Positions 29,204-36,902 of a stretch of 64,000 nucleotides of DNA are shown in pieces. The position numbers and the translations under genes are program-made. How positions within the stretch are numbered: the stretch's first letter is position 1; every line of letters starts with the position of its first letter. Below the pieces are notes generated by a model. The model saw nothing but the letters and a program-made list of their open reading frames with translations. It was not told where the DNA came from and did no database searches. This stretch comes from Anaerolineales bacterium (GTDB taxonomy: Bacteria > Chloroflexota > Anaerolineae > Aggregatilineales > UBA2796): positions 124,001-188,000 of the forward strand of contig JABTTZ010000003.1 of NCBI GenBank assembly GCA_015075625.1. The letters run 5' to 3'.

Positions 29204-30210
29204 GACTCCAACAGCGCCCGCACAAGGATAGGCAGCGAGACATCGTAGCGGTACTGCGTGTGGCGGTGTCCCGCCGGATAGCTCTCGTATATATGCCGGA
29301 TGCCAAGCCGATCCAGCGTGCGGTGGAACAGCCGCGCCCCAACTTGCAAGTTGTATTCGTCATAGGCGCCGCAATCAATGACAAGCGCCCTCAGTTCGCG
29401 GAGACTCTCGGCGTGGGTGGGCGTTACCACCATCCGCAGCGGGTCATAGGGCAAGCAGCGCTCCCAAACGTCCTCGCGCAGCGCCCCTAGATCGTCTATG
29501 GGGAGGTCAAAGCCGAAGGGCGCAGCGGGATTCTGGGCAAGGACGCTCAACGCGGCAATGGGTGCGGCAAGGTCAAAAAACGCCTGCTGTTTCGGAGTGA
29601 GCGCCCGTGCCTCGTTTAAGAAGCCTTCCAACCCGTTGAATCCCGCCAGCAGACGATCCATTTTTGCGAATTCGGGCAGCAGCGAGAACTCAAAATAGAG
29701 ATCGGCGCTGTGTGCCGCCACCGCTTGGAAAAGCCCCCGCCGCCGCATGGCAAAGACCAGCGCCGCATAGCCGCCGCTGCTGCGCCCCATCACGGCACGG
29801 CGATCCGGTAGAAGGGGGTAGCGCCCCTCCACAAAGGGGAGGATTTCCTCCAAAAGGTATGTCTCGTAATTGCCAAGAAGGGGCGAATTCAGGTGCAGCG
29901 ATCCGCCGAGCGCCGTCCATGTGTCGGGCAGCACCATGACGAAGGGTGGACATGCCCCGCTCAGGATCAGCCGATCCGCTTGCTGATCGACTCCCTCGCC
30001 CCACCCTCGCCAATTCAGAAGGCTTTGCGCCGTGTTCCCGTGACTGGGGAGCATCAGGACAAGGGGATAGCGCTGTGCGGGATCGTAGGCGGGCGGCAGG
30101 TAAACGAACAATTCGCGTTCGTGCGGGTCGCCCATGCGATTCCCTTTTAGGGCGCTGCTGCTGATCCAGTGACGCTCTACGCGCCCGCGTGTAGGGGGTG
30201 AGGTGATCAT
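29200..30210 (-). CDS. PF00756-type esterase
   Basis: A 336-residue alpha/beta hydrolase with VYLPPAYDPAQRYPLVLMLPSHG, nucleophile elbow GRSSGG, and AGHRHTQYRY with the likely catalytic His. It has no signal peptide. ATG 30210 is chosen over TTG 30219. A TATAAT-like -10 box ends only about 9 nt upstream, so the message may be leaderless. It overlaps the lipoprotein gene by 4 nt (ATGA). Confidence 0.87.
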   Translation of the reverse strand: MITSPPTRGRVERHWISSSALKGNRMGDPHERELFVYLPPAYDPAQRYPLVLMLPSHGNTAQSLLNWRGWGEGVDQQADRLILSGACPPFVMVLPDTWTALGGSLHLNSPLLGNYETYLLEEILPFVEGRYPLLPDRRAVMGRSSGGYAALVFAMRRRGLFQAVAAHSADLYFEFSLLPEFAKMDRLLAGFNGLEGFLNEARALTPKQQAFFDLAAPIAALSVLAQNPAAPFGFDLPIDDLGALREDVWERCLPYDPLRMVVTPTHAESLRELRALVIDCGAYDEYNLQVGARLFHRTLDRLGIRHIYESYPAGHRHTQYRYDVSLPILVRALLES

Positions 30211-30218
30211 GATGGGCA

Positions 30219-30247
30219 ATTATAGCCCAAGTTCGACGCGGCTTGAA
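30219..30247 (-). promoter_or_regulatory. Promoter of the esterase/lipoprotein pair, possibly leaderless
   Basis: On the minus strand, -10 TATAAT (30224-30219) with -35 TTCAAG (30247-30242) and a 17-nt spacer. The predicted start falls within a few bases of ATG 30210, leaving no room for a ribosome site. Confidence 0.5.
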
Positions 30248-30342
30248 GGCAAAGGAATGCGCGGCAAGTGGAAGGGGAAAGACGGGTTTGATCCCTCCTC
30301 AGCCCCTTGTGCAAGAGGGAGCTAGGGGGTGAGGACGCATTG

Positions 30343-30386
30343 CCAAGCCCCGAAGGGGTGGCTGCTTTCAGCCCGCCGCTTTAAAG
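30343..30386 (+). repeat. Dispersed repeat A, copy 4, interrupted by MITE copy 1
   Basis: CCAAGCCCCGAAGGGGTGG, spacer, AGCCCGCCGCTTTA. The right arm of the palindrome is displaced because the MITE-like element starts here. Confidence 0.65.
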
Positions 30387-30754
30387 GCTTGTCCGGGAAG
30401 GAAAAGAAGGTATCACCCATGTACAATCCAAGACAACACCTAAAAGATTGACCAATGGCTATAGATACCTTCTTCACCGAATTATAGGGGTAGGATTTAC
30501 GCAATTGAACCTCTTTACTGCATATTCATGGAAAGGGGACGTTTGAGGGGGAAACCCCCTCAAAACCTCTTTTCCCCTTTCTCCCACTGGGAAAAGCGGG
30601 TACACGCCGAAGGCGGGTCGCCGGGGGATGAGGGCAAGTGCGTAACGCCTAAGGTGATGTCCGTGAACGCTTTGCAGCGCATCGATCCGTTTCAAGCCGT
30701 TGGACGACCACCGCTCCTGCCACTTTACTGACCTAGTTACCGGACAAGACCTTT
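30383..30754 (+). repeat. MITE-like element, copy 1 (about 372 bp)
   Basis: The terminal inverted repeats are AAAGGCTTGTCCGGGAA on the left and, as reverse complement of the right end, AAAGGTCTTGTCCGGTAA. About 90% of the sequence recurs inverted at 32796-33167. Inside are a TACCTTCTTCACCGAATTATA tract (about 30465-30486) and a CTCCCACTGGGAAAAGCGGG hairpin. TTTA flanks both sides and may be a target duplication. No transposase is encoded. Confidence 0.75.
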
Positions 30755-30805
30755 AGCTTTGGGACAAGTGGTTGGATCACCGACGTGAGAAGGCGGAGAT
30801 TGTCC

Positions 30806-32011
30806 CTACTTCAAGATCAGCCCCGTTGCAATGAGCGCTTGTGCTTGAATTAACATGAGTGGGTGGTGACGGAACACCGCTATCAGGACTTGCCCCAGAC
30901 TCATCTGCTCTAGGGGAAGTATCGAAACCGTCCGCACAAGGGCGCTCAGTTTATCGTCTTCCATCCGGCAAATCATCTTACGCAGTTGATAGAGCGCGGT
31001 GTGTTGGACGTGAAAGCGTTCGTGCCAAAGGTGTTCATACTCGCGTAATGCCACCACCGACACATCGCCTTCGTGAATCGCCTTCACTGCAACCTGAGCC
31101 GCCATCTCCGCCCCAATCATCCCTAGATTGATCCCCCCTGCCGTCAGCGGATCGGCTTGATGGGCAGCATCGCCCACCGCCATGACGCCATCAGCCACCA
31201 TTCGTTTCAACGCGCCGGTTGTGGGAATCCCACCCGCCACCGTCCCTAGAATATTCGCTTTGGGAAAGTGCTTTGCCACAAAACGATCCAGATAGCCCTG
31301 CGCCGTTACCCCATCGGCAACATCTGCCCCAATGACAATGCCCACATTGGCGGCATCGTCCCCTTTGGGAAAGACCCATAAATAGCCGCTTGGCGCTTGG
31401 GCATGCCCCAAATGGTATTCGCAGAGGGTGGGTGTGATGCGCCCCCCAAGACCAACAAGAAGGTACTGAAAACCGACATAGAAATCGGACATCGGCGGGA
31501 CAGTCTTTAGCCCCGCCCACCGTGCCACCTGCGATTCTGTGCCATCAGCGGCGATGACAATCTGAGCAGAAACGTTGTAGGTCTTTCCCATACTCCGCAG
31601 ACGAACGCCCACCGTTCGCCCGCTGTCATCCGTCAGCAGCCCTTCGGCTTGCGTTCGTGTGCGTACCTGCGCCCCTGCCCGTGCGGCAAGGTTTGCCAAG
31701 TCCCAATCAAAAACTTTGCGGTCCACAATCAGGGTGGGTTCGGTGGGGGGCAAAATAACGAAATCGCCCTCTGGGTTGTAAACAGCATAGGAGTCAATAC
31801 GGGCGTTGACCCATTTATCGTTTATATCAATGTAAGGGCGAGTAATCTCCGCTCCAATCGCCTCGGCACAGCGCACCGGAACGCCAATCTCTTGCCGTTT
31901 TTCAATCAGAAGAACGCGCAAGCCTGCTTCGGCGCTGCGCCGTGCTGCCACTGAACCCGCCGGGCCCGCGCCAACCACCACCACATCGTAAGCATCTTTT
32001 AACTCAGGCAT
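30806..32011 (-). CDS. Geranylgeranyl-reductase-family FAD oxidoreductase
   Basis: A 401-residue flavoprotein. The N-terminus has the Rossmann motif VVGAGPAGSVAARRSAEAG, then LLIEKRQEIGVPVRCAEA, typical of the TIGR02032 geranylgeranyl reductase family. Later come VIAADGTESQVARWAG and GDAAHQADPLTAGGIN. Relatives reduce isoprenoid double bonds in lipids, quinones or chlorophyll side chains; FixC-like enzymes are a second possibility. It overlaps the ferredoxin gene upstream by 8 nt, so the ferredoxin is a likely electron donor. The C-terminus is hydrophobic and may touch the membrane. Confidence 0.88.
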   Translation of the reverse strand: MPELKDAYDVVVVGAGPAGSVAARRSAEAGLRVLLIEKRQEIGVPVRCAEAIGAEITRPYIDINDKWVNARIDSYAVYNPEGDFVILPPTEPTLIVDRKVFDWDLANLAARAGAQVRTRTQAEGLLTDDSGRTVGVRLRSMGKTYNVSAQIVIAADGTESQVARWAGLKTVPPMSDFYVGFQYLLVGLGGRITPTLCEYHLGHAQAPSGYLWVFPKGDDAANVGIVIGADVADGVTAQGYLDRFVAKHFPKANILGTVAGGIPTTGALKRMVADGVMAVGDAAHQADPLTAGGINLGMIGAEMAAQVAVKAIHEGDVSVVALREYEHLWHERFHVQHTALYQLRKMICRMEDDKLSALVRTVSILPLEQMSLGQVLIAVFRHHPLMLIQAQALIATGLILK

Positions 32012-32267
32012 GGGGCGACTCTCCCGGATCGTCGCCGTTCACCGTAGCGGCGGGGACTTTATGAAGGGCATGAACAGGGCACATGGCAATGCACCGCTCA
32101 CAGCGCGTACAGGTCTCGTGATCGATGCTTAAATGGGCATTCTCTAAAAATATAGAATCGGGCGGGCAAACTGCAACGCACGCGCTACAGTAGTAACACA
32201 AATTGCGATCCACGCCGACGATGAAGGTGTGTTGATGGGGGTGGGGAGGGCGATTGCGCTTGAACAT
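32004..32267 (-). CDS. 2[4Fe-4S] ferredoxin
   Basis: The real start is ATG 32267, giving 87 residues. Two full cluster motifs are visible: C24-C27-C30-C34 (CYYCSACVAVC) and C53-C56-C59-C63 (CTRCERCIAMC), each followed by P. This is a bacterial-type 8Fe ferredoxin. Its 3' end overlaps the start of the flavoprotein by 8 nt, which suggests a dedicated two-component reductase, comparable to the FixX-FixC arrangement. Confidence 0.93.
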   Translation of the reverse strand: MFKRNRPPHPHQHTFIVGVDRNLCYYCSACVAVCPPDSIFLENAHLSIDHETCTRCERCIAMCPVHALHKVPAATVNGDDPGESPHA

Positions 32268-32380
32268 AATCGTTCCATCCTCAAGGTACTGTAAACCACT
32301 ATCACTATACCATGATCTATTCTCAAAATGACTACGATGTACCCTTGTAAATACCTCTCCCAATGATCCCGTTCCTCTGT

Positions 32381-32386
32381 TACAAT
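32381..32386 (+). promoter_or_regulatory. -10 box of rnpB
   Basis: TACAAT, preceded by TGT. Its distance to 32393 fits the predicted 5' end of the RNase P RNA, 7 nt downstream. I see no convincing -35 hexamer. Confidence 0.5.
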
Positions 32387-32392
32387 GGGATG

Positions 32393-32755
32393 GCTCAAGC
32401 TCACCTCGGTGATCGCGCCCCGTTTCGGCGGGGTGAGGAAAGTCCGCTCTCCATAGAGCGCGGTGCTGGCGAATCGCCAGGCGGGGTAACCCGACGGCAA
32501 AGTGCCACAGAGAAGTGCAGTGCTGTCGCAAGGCAGCGAGGGTGAAACGGTGGTGTAAGAGACCACCAGCGCCGCCAGCAATGGCGACGGCTAGGCAAAC
32601 CCCACCGGGAGCAAGGTCAAGCAGAAGTGAGGGGCGGCTCGTCCCGTTATCAACTTCGGGTAGACTGCTAGAGGCGTCCGGGTAACCGGCGTCCCAGAGA
32701 GATGATCACCACCCTGCAAAGGGGACAGAAAGCGGCTTATCGGTGGGCTTGGGCA
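32393..32755 (+). ncRNA. rnpB: RNase P RNA (bacterial type A-like)
   Basis: The ends pair as helix P1: GCTCAAGCTCACC at 32393-32405 with GGTGGGCTTGGGC at 32742-32754. The conserved GAGGAAAGTCCGCTCTCC lies near the 5' end, and AGAGAGATGATCACC with GACAGAA and GGCTTAT near the 3' end, as in bacterial RNase P RNAs. The length, about 363 nt, is normal. It lies between the ferredoxin and the second MITE copy. An AATTTT tract follows P1. Confidence 0.95.
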
Positions 32756-32795
32756 ATTTTCACCTAGGGGCTTCTGCATAGCGTTCCCGCCGCCA

Positions 32796-33167
32796 AAAGG
32801 CTTGTTCGGGAACTAAGTCAATAAAGTGGCATGAGCGGTGGTGCGTCCAACGGCTTGAAACGGATCGATGCGCTGCAAAGCGTTCAGGGACATCACCTTA
32901 GGCGTTACGCACTTGTCCTCATCCCCCGGCGACCCGCCTTCGGCGTGTACCCGCTTCTCCCACTGGGAGAAGCGGGAAAAGAGGGTTTGAGGGGGCTTCT
33001 CCCTCAATCCACCCCTTTTGATGAATACGCAGTAAAGAGGTTCAATTGCGTAAATCCTATCCCTATAATTCGGTGAAGAAGGTATCCATAACCATTGGTC
33101 GATCCGTTTAGTGTTGTCTTGGATTGTACATGGGCGATACCTTCTTTTCCTTCCGAAACAAGCCTTT
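32796..33167 (-). repeat. MITE-like element, copy 2 (inverted)
   Basis: Nearly the same 372 bp as copy 1, on the opposite strand. Its ends are AAAGGCTTGTTCGGGAAC and, at the other side, AACAAGCCTTTT. The internal hairpin is perfect here (CCCGCTTCTCCCA / TGGGAGAAGCGGG, about 32950-32976). It is flanked by CCCGCCGC on the left and GCGGCGGG on the right, as if it had landed in the middle of a palindrome. Confidence 0.75.
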
Positions 33168-33190
33168 TCGCGGCGGGTGTAACCGGCGAC

Positions 33191-33211
33191 TAGGGGGCGT
33201 CCCTACGGAGG
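33191..33211 (-). repeat. Dispersed repeat B, copy 4 (partial, inverted)
   Basis: TAGGGGGCGTCCCTACGGAG is the reverse complement of the GTAGGGACGCCCCC arm of the repeat B copies at 38116, 40110 and 44233. Confidence 0.5.
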
Positions 33212-33233
33212 GAGGGCGTCTTTCCCGCTTTCC

Positions 33234-35357
33234 TCAAATATTTTTCGCGCAGTTCAAGAGTTCCTGCGCCGATTGGGTGAAGGGCAGCAAACGTGGCATA
33301 GAACCTTTCACCAGTCTCAGCTTCCCACGCATAATCAGCGCGAGCGGGGCGGCTTTCCCCTTCAAAACATCGCTCCACGTGGCAAAATCCCCTTCAATGA
33401 CAAAGGCAGCTTCGCCCTTTGCTTCGGCGGGCGTCAGCGCACGAGCGGCACGACACTCCCCTTTATGGAGGTCGAGGATGACCGCCACCGCTTCGGGGTA
33501 GTCTTCTTCCGGCGTGGCGTGCAAGACGAATGCTAACGACCCCGCCTCCCATCGGGTCGATGCCCGCCGGTAGGACTCGCTGGCATTGATCGCCTTCATG
33601 TAACCCTTTGCCCACCCATCGGTGAAGAGACGCGGTTTCTCCGCTTTTTCCTCTTGGGCAAGGGTGGGAGTCTCCTGATCGAAGGCGTCCCCCGATGCGG
33701 ATTCCGATGCCTCCGTTTCCTCGGATCGCTCAGTGGTGGGCTGCCCATTCTGCCCATTTGCATAGCCCTCGCTCAGCGCCGCTGATCCGTCCGCAATCTC
33801 TACAGTGGTGACAGACTCGCGAGTTTCGATGCGCTCTGGGTCGCTGGTAGCTGATGAGGCGCTTGCTTTTGCCGGAACACTTTCCGGTTTCTCGATCTTT
33901 TCCGTTTTTTCCGTTCGGGTGCGGCTCAGGACGATAGGCTCCATCTCAGGGACGCCCGCCGCTGCCCTTAGCGTCTTGTACGTTTCGTAGACGAGATTCC
34001 GCAGGTCGTTCACCTCTGGAACAATCGCCATATCGGCAACAAGGGTCATGGCGATGCGCTGGTTATAGCTGGCAATCACTGTCGCCAAGCCCATTGAGGG
34101 GTTCAGCGGGAAGAATCCAAAGGTATTCAGCAGGCGGTGACCCAACAGATACATGGGGATTTGCGGACCCGCTACGTTTGTACACCACATATGGGCAGCA
34201 AGGCTAAAGACAACAGGCGCTGCCTTCCAGATCAGTGGTTGCAGCCACGATGCGGCAAGCGAGGGCATCGTCAACACCATGTCGAGCGTTGTCGAAAGGG
34301 ATGAATCCTTCATGACAGTAGTGTATTCCGAAACAAGGCGCAGCCGTTCCAACGGGTCGCTCAGATTGAAGGGAATATCCACTGGCAGCACGGCAATGCG
34401 GTTGCCGTATTCTTCCTTTTCCGCCTCAGAGCGCATACTGACTGGCACGAGGACGCGCAGCGAGTCCTGCCCGCCGCTGCCCCCTCGCTGGCGGACGTAT
34501 GCCTCCACCGCGCCGGAGAGAATCGTCAGCATGACATCGTTCACGGAGACTTTTCGCGCCGATTTAATCGCTTTCACTTCCGCCAACGAAAAATCTGCCC
34601 AAGCAATCGTCTGCCGTCCGCTGTTCGTCCCATTAATCGGGAGCGGGCGCAGCAGTTGCATGTTATCGCTGGCAACATTTGCCATGCCAGTGAACATCTT
34701 GCGACGGTTGTTTTTATCGCTGATTGTTGAGCCGATGGTTGAAACGTCCTCAGCAATTTTGCGGACGATTCGCCAGCGGTTGGGCAGCGATTGCAAGATA
34801 GCATCAACCACCAACTGCGGCTGGCTCGGCATGGGCGGCGGGTCGTAGACGGGCTTTCGCGGGATGGGCGAGGGATTGGGGGTCAGATCAAACAGCAGCG
34901 TAAAGAGATCAATTGCGGCCAAGCCATCAACCATGCAGTGATGAATCTTGAACAGAATCGCCGTTCGATCTCCCTGCAACCCCTCGATCAGGTGAATCTC
35001 CCACAGCGGCTTGGAGCGATCCAACATCCCCGAAACAAGCCGCCCCGCCATATCTTGAAGCTGATGCTCATCCCCCGGCGCGGGGAGTTCATGCCAATAG
35101 ACATGTTTAGCGATGTTGAAATCGGGATCGTAGACCCATGTGGGCTGCCCCAAATTGAGCGGCGCTTGAACCAGTTTTTGTTGGTAGATCGGGATTTGAT
35201 GAATACGGGCGTCCAACATGCGGCGGAGGGGATCGAAGGGGATTTTTCCCTCAAAGAAGGTCAACGCGCCGATGTTCATTGGCGTTTGCGGGCTATCTAC
35301 GTAATAAAACGCCGAATCCACCGGTCCCAAAACCTGACCGTGTTTGCTGCGTGGCAC
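33234..35357 (-). CDS. WS/DGAT acyltransferase fused to an SCP2-like sterol-carrier domain
   Basis: A 707-residue fusion. Residues 1-480 are a wax ester synthase/diacylglycerol O-acyltransferase, with catalytic HHxxxDG at 139-145 (HHCMVDG), an N-terminal PMNIGALTFFEG and C-terminal GPQIPMYLLG. It would make wax esters or triacylglycerol from acyl-CoA. Residues about 480-575 form a Glu/Ser-rich linker. Residues about 590-707 look like an SCP2 lipid-binding domain (DGWAKGYMKAINASESYR, FVIEGDFATWSDVLKGK). The usual WS/DGAT length is about 460 residues. AGAGGTAAG precedes the ATG. The patatin gene lies upstream on the same strand. Confidence 0.88.
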   Translation of the reverse strand: MPRSKHGQVLGPVDSAFYYVDSPQTPMNIGALTFFEGKIPFDPLRRMLDARIHQIPIYQQKLVQAPLNLGQPTWVYDPDFNIAKHVYWHELPAPGDEHQLQDMAGRLVSGMLDRSKPLWEIHLIEGLQGDRTAILFKIHHCMVDGLAAIDLFTLLFDLTPNPSPIPRKPVYDPPPMPSQPQLVVDAILQSLPNRWRIVRKIAEDVSTIGSTISDKNNRRKMFTGMANVASDNMQLLRPLPINGTNSGRQTIAWADFSLAEVKAIKSARKVSVNDVMLTILSGAVEAYVRQRGGSGGQDSLRVLVPVSMRSEAEKEEYGNRIAVLPVDIPFNLSDPLERLRLVSEYTTVMKDSSLSTTLDMVLTMPSLAASWLQPLIWKAAPVVFSLAAHMWCTNVAGPQIPMYLLGHRLLNTFGFFPLNPSMGLATVIASYNQRIAMTLVADMAIVPEVNDLRNLVYETYKTLRAAAGVPEMEPIVLSRTRTEKTEKIEKPESVPAKASASSATSDPERIETRESVTTVEIADGSAALSEGYANGQNGQPTTERSEETEASESASGDAFDQETPTLAQEEKAEKPRLFTDGWAKGYMKAINASESYRRASTRWEAGSLAFVLHATPEEDYPEAVAVILDLHKGECRAARALTPAEAKGEAAFVIEGDFATWSDVLKGKAAPLALIMRGKLRLVKGSMPRLLPFTQSAQELLNCAKNI

Positions 35358-35391
35358 GGCTACTTACCTCTCGTAAAAAATAAGGAAGGGC

Positions 35392-35427
35392 GATCACGTC
35401 TGACGATCCGCTGTGATCGTCAGATGT
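35392..35427 (-). promoter_or_regulatory. Alternative hairpins in the WS/DGAT leader
   Basis: A 12-bp stem pairs 35396-35407 with 35416-35427 (core TCTGACGAT/ATCGTCAGA). A second, exclusive stem pairs GATCAC (35392-35397) with GTGATC (35413-35418). They lie 35-70 nt before the ATG. Either an operator or an RNA switch is possible; no ligand is suggested. Confidence 0.35.
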
Positions 35428-35487
35428 ATCTATTGTACCTCATTCAAGCGAACACTTCGCACGCCCTTCAGCCGATCAATGGGCGTT

Positions 35488-36630
35488 CTAATTCCTTCGC
35501 GCTTTGGCATCGGGAAGTGGTAATGATCCCTTGCCGTTGCCGTTTGTCCCATTCCGTCCATGTTCGCGGTAGCTTGTTTCGCCCGTCACCTGCCCAAGCG
35601 CTTTCAGGGCGGCAATCTCTCCGGCATCAATCAATTTCCGTTGAATATCCGGGCTGAAGGCGAAATCTGGCGCTTTGAAAATAGCGATATCATCGGGGTC
35701 GGGGTGTATCCAGATCAGTTGTTTATGGGGGTTTTGCTGCTCATAGAGGGTGCGCCAAATGCTGATTCGTTCGTGGAAGGCAATGTTCGTCGCCTGCCGT
35801 ACTACGTTCAGCCAGCCCATGTCGCGGATGGAAGTCTCGCCCTCAAGGTGCAGCGGCTGATAGGTATAGCTGATGATCACGCGATCTGCCAGCCGGACAC
35901 CAATATCGGCGGAGAGCGTTTGCTTGATCTCGCCATCGATGTAATTGCGCCCCTTGATCTTCATCGGCTCGAACAAGCCCGGGATTGCCGTAGACGCCCG
36001 CACCGCCTTGTGAATAGGGACATCGGTCATGAAATCGTTCTGGTCGTCGGTGAAGTTGTAAATGCCGTTAAAGACCGCACGCCGTCCATCATCCAGACCC
36101 GTCCCCGTGACGTACAGATCGATCTCGGTATCGGCAAAATCGGTGGAGCGCAGCGCATCGCGGATCAGTGTTTCCAGCGCGGCATTATCGAAAAACCCGT
36201 CAAGGTGTTCTTGGCTGTTGATCACGGTGTCCATGAATTCCGCCACAATGTCTTTTCCAATCAGGCGTGGCAGCCCAAGCAGAAAGCGCAGTCCGGCAAG
36301 GTAGGTTGTCAGCCCCTGACGGGCAATTTCAGGCAGTTTTGCCCGAAACAACATGTTCGAGGTCAGCGTATGCACCCATGTATCGAACTTGGCAAAATAG
36401 ACATCCTTCTGATACAAGGTGGCGATCATCGCGTCTACGGGAGCGCCCGTTGCAAGGAATGCGCCGATCACTGCCCCCGCACTGCTGCCTACAATGGAGG
36501 TTACTGGTTCATTGCGAAGCGCTTTCAAAACGCCGAGGTGGAAATAGAAGGCTTTGTTTGCGCCGCCGCTGAGGACGAGTGCCGTCCCCGTCTTGGGGCG
36601 AAGTTGAGGAATATCACGCATGGCGGGCAA
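35488..36630 (-). CDS. Patatin-like phospholipase
   Basis: A 380-residue lipid acyl hydrolase. The nucleophile elbow is GSSAG with Ser50, and the dyad Asp is in NYIDGEIKQT. The oxyanion region reads SGGANKAF rather than the usual GGGxRG-like form. It has no signal peptide and probably acts in the cytosol or at the inner leaflet. It precedes the WS/DGAT fusion on the same strand by 130 nt, suggesting linked lipid turnover and storage. It is divergent from the acyl-CoA dehydrogenase gene. Confidence 0.92.
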   Translation of the reverse strand: MPAMRDIPQLRPKTGTALVLSGGANKAFYFHLGVLKALRNEPVTSIVGSSAGAVIGAFLATGAPVDAMIATLYQKDVYFAKFDTWVHTLTSNMLFRAKLPEIARQGLTTYLAGLRFLLGLPRLIGKDIVAEFMDTVINSQEHLDGFFDNAALETLIRDALRSTDFADTEIDLYVTGTGLDDGRRAVFNGIYNFTDDQNDFMTDVPIHKAVRASTAIPGLFEPMKIKGRNYIDGEIKQTLSADIGVRLADRVIISYTYQPLHLEGETSIRDMGWLNVVRQATNIAFHERISIWRTLYEQQNPHKQLIWIHPDPDDIAIFKAPDFAFSPDIQRKLIDAGEIAALKALGQVTGETSYREHGRNGTNGNGKGSLPLPDAKARRN

Positions 36631-36848
36631 AAAATCTCCAAAAAAACAACACGGTCTAAAGGTTTATACGCGGAAAGGTGGGACGAGTCGCACCAAAACC
36701 GCGCAACTCTGATTTGATTGTAGCATTCTATCCCGTTTCAAGAGAAATGGGCGTCACATAGTTCAATCGATTTGAGGTTTTTCCCCGCATCCCCTCCCCA
36801 TAGGAATACACTGCAGCGCGTCTGCTCACCCCCTTGCCTCGGAAGGGC

Positions 36849-36854
36849 TATAAT
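36849..36854 (+). promoter_or_regulatory. -10 box upstream of the acyl-CoA dehydrogenase
   Basis: TATAAT lies 49 nt before the ATG, preceded by GGGC. A -35 element at proper spacing is not evident. Confidence 0.4.
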
Positions 36855-36902
36855 GGACGGGCAACGTCCTGAAAAGAATCATCAAGAGGTTTTAACGCTG
36901 CT

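Noticed and set aside
30474-33076. Matching ~75-80-residue ORFs inside both MITE copies (30474-30695 minus, 32831-33076 plus).
   Set aside because: They are open in both copies because the DNA is about 90% identical. Most differences change residues and no family or ribosome site is seen, so coding is unlikely.
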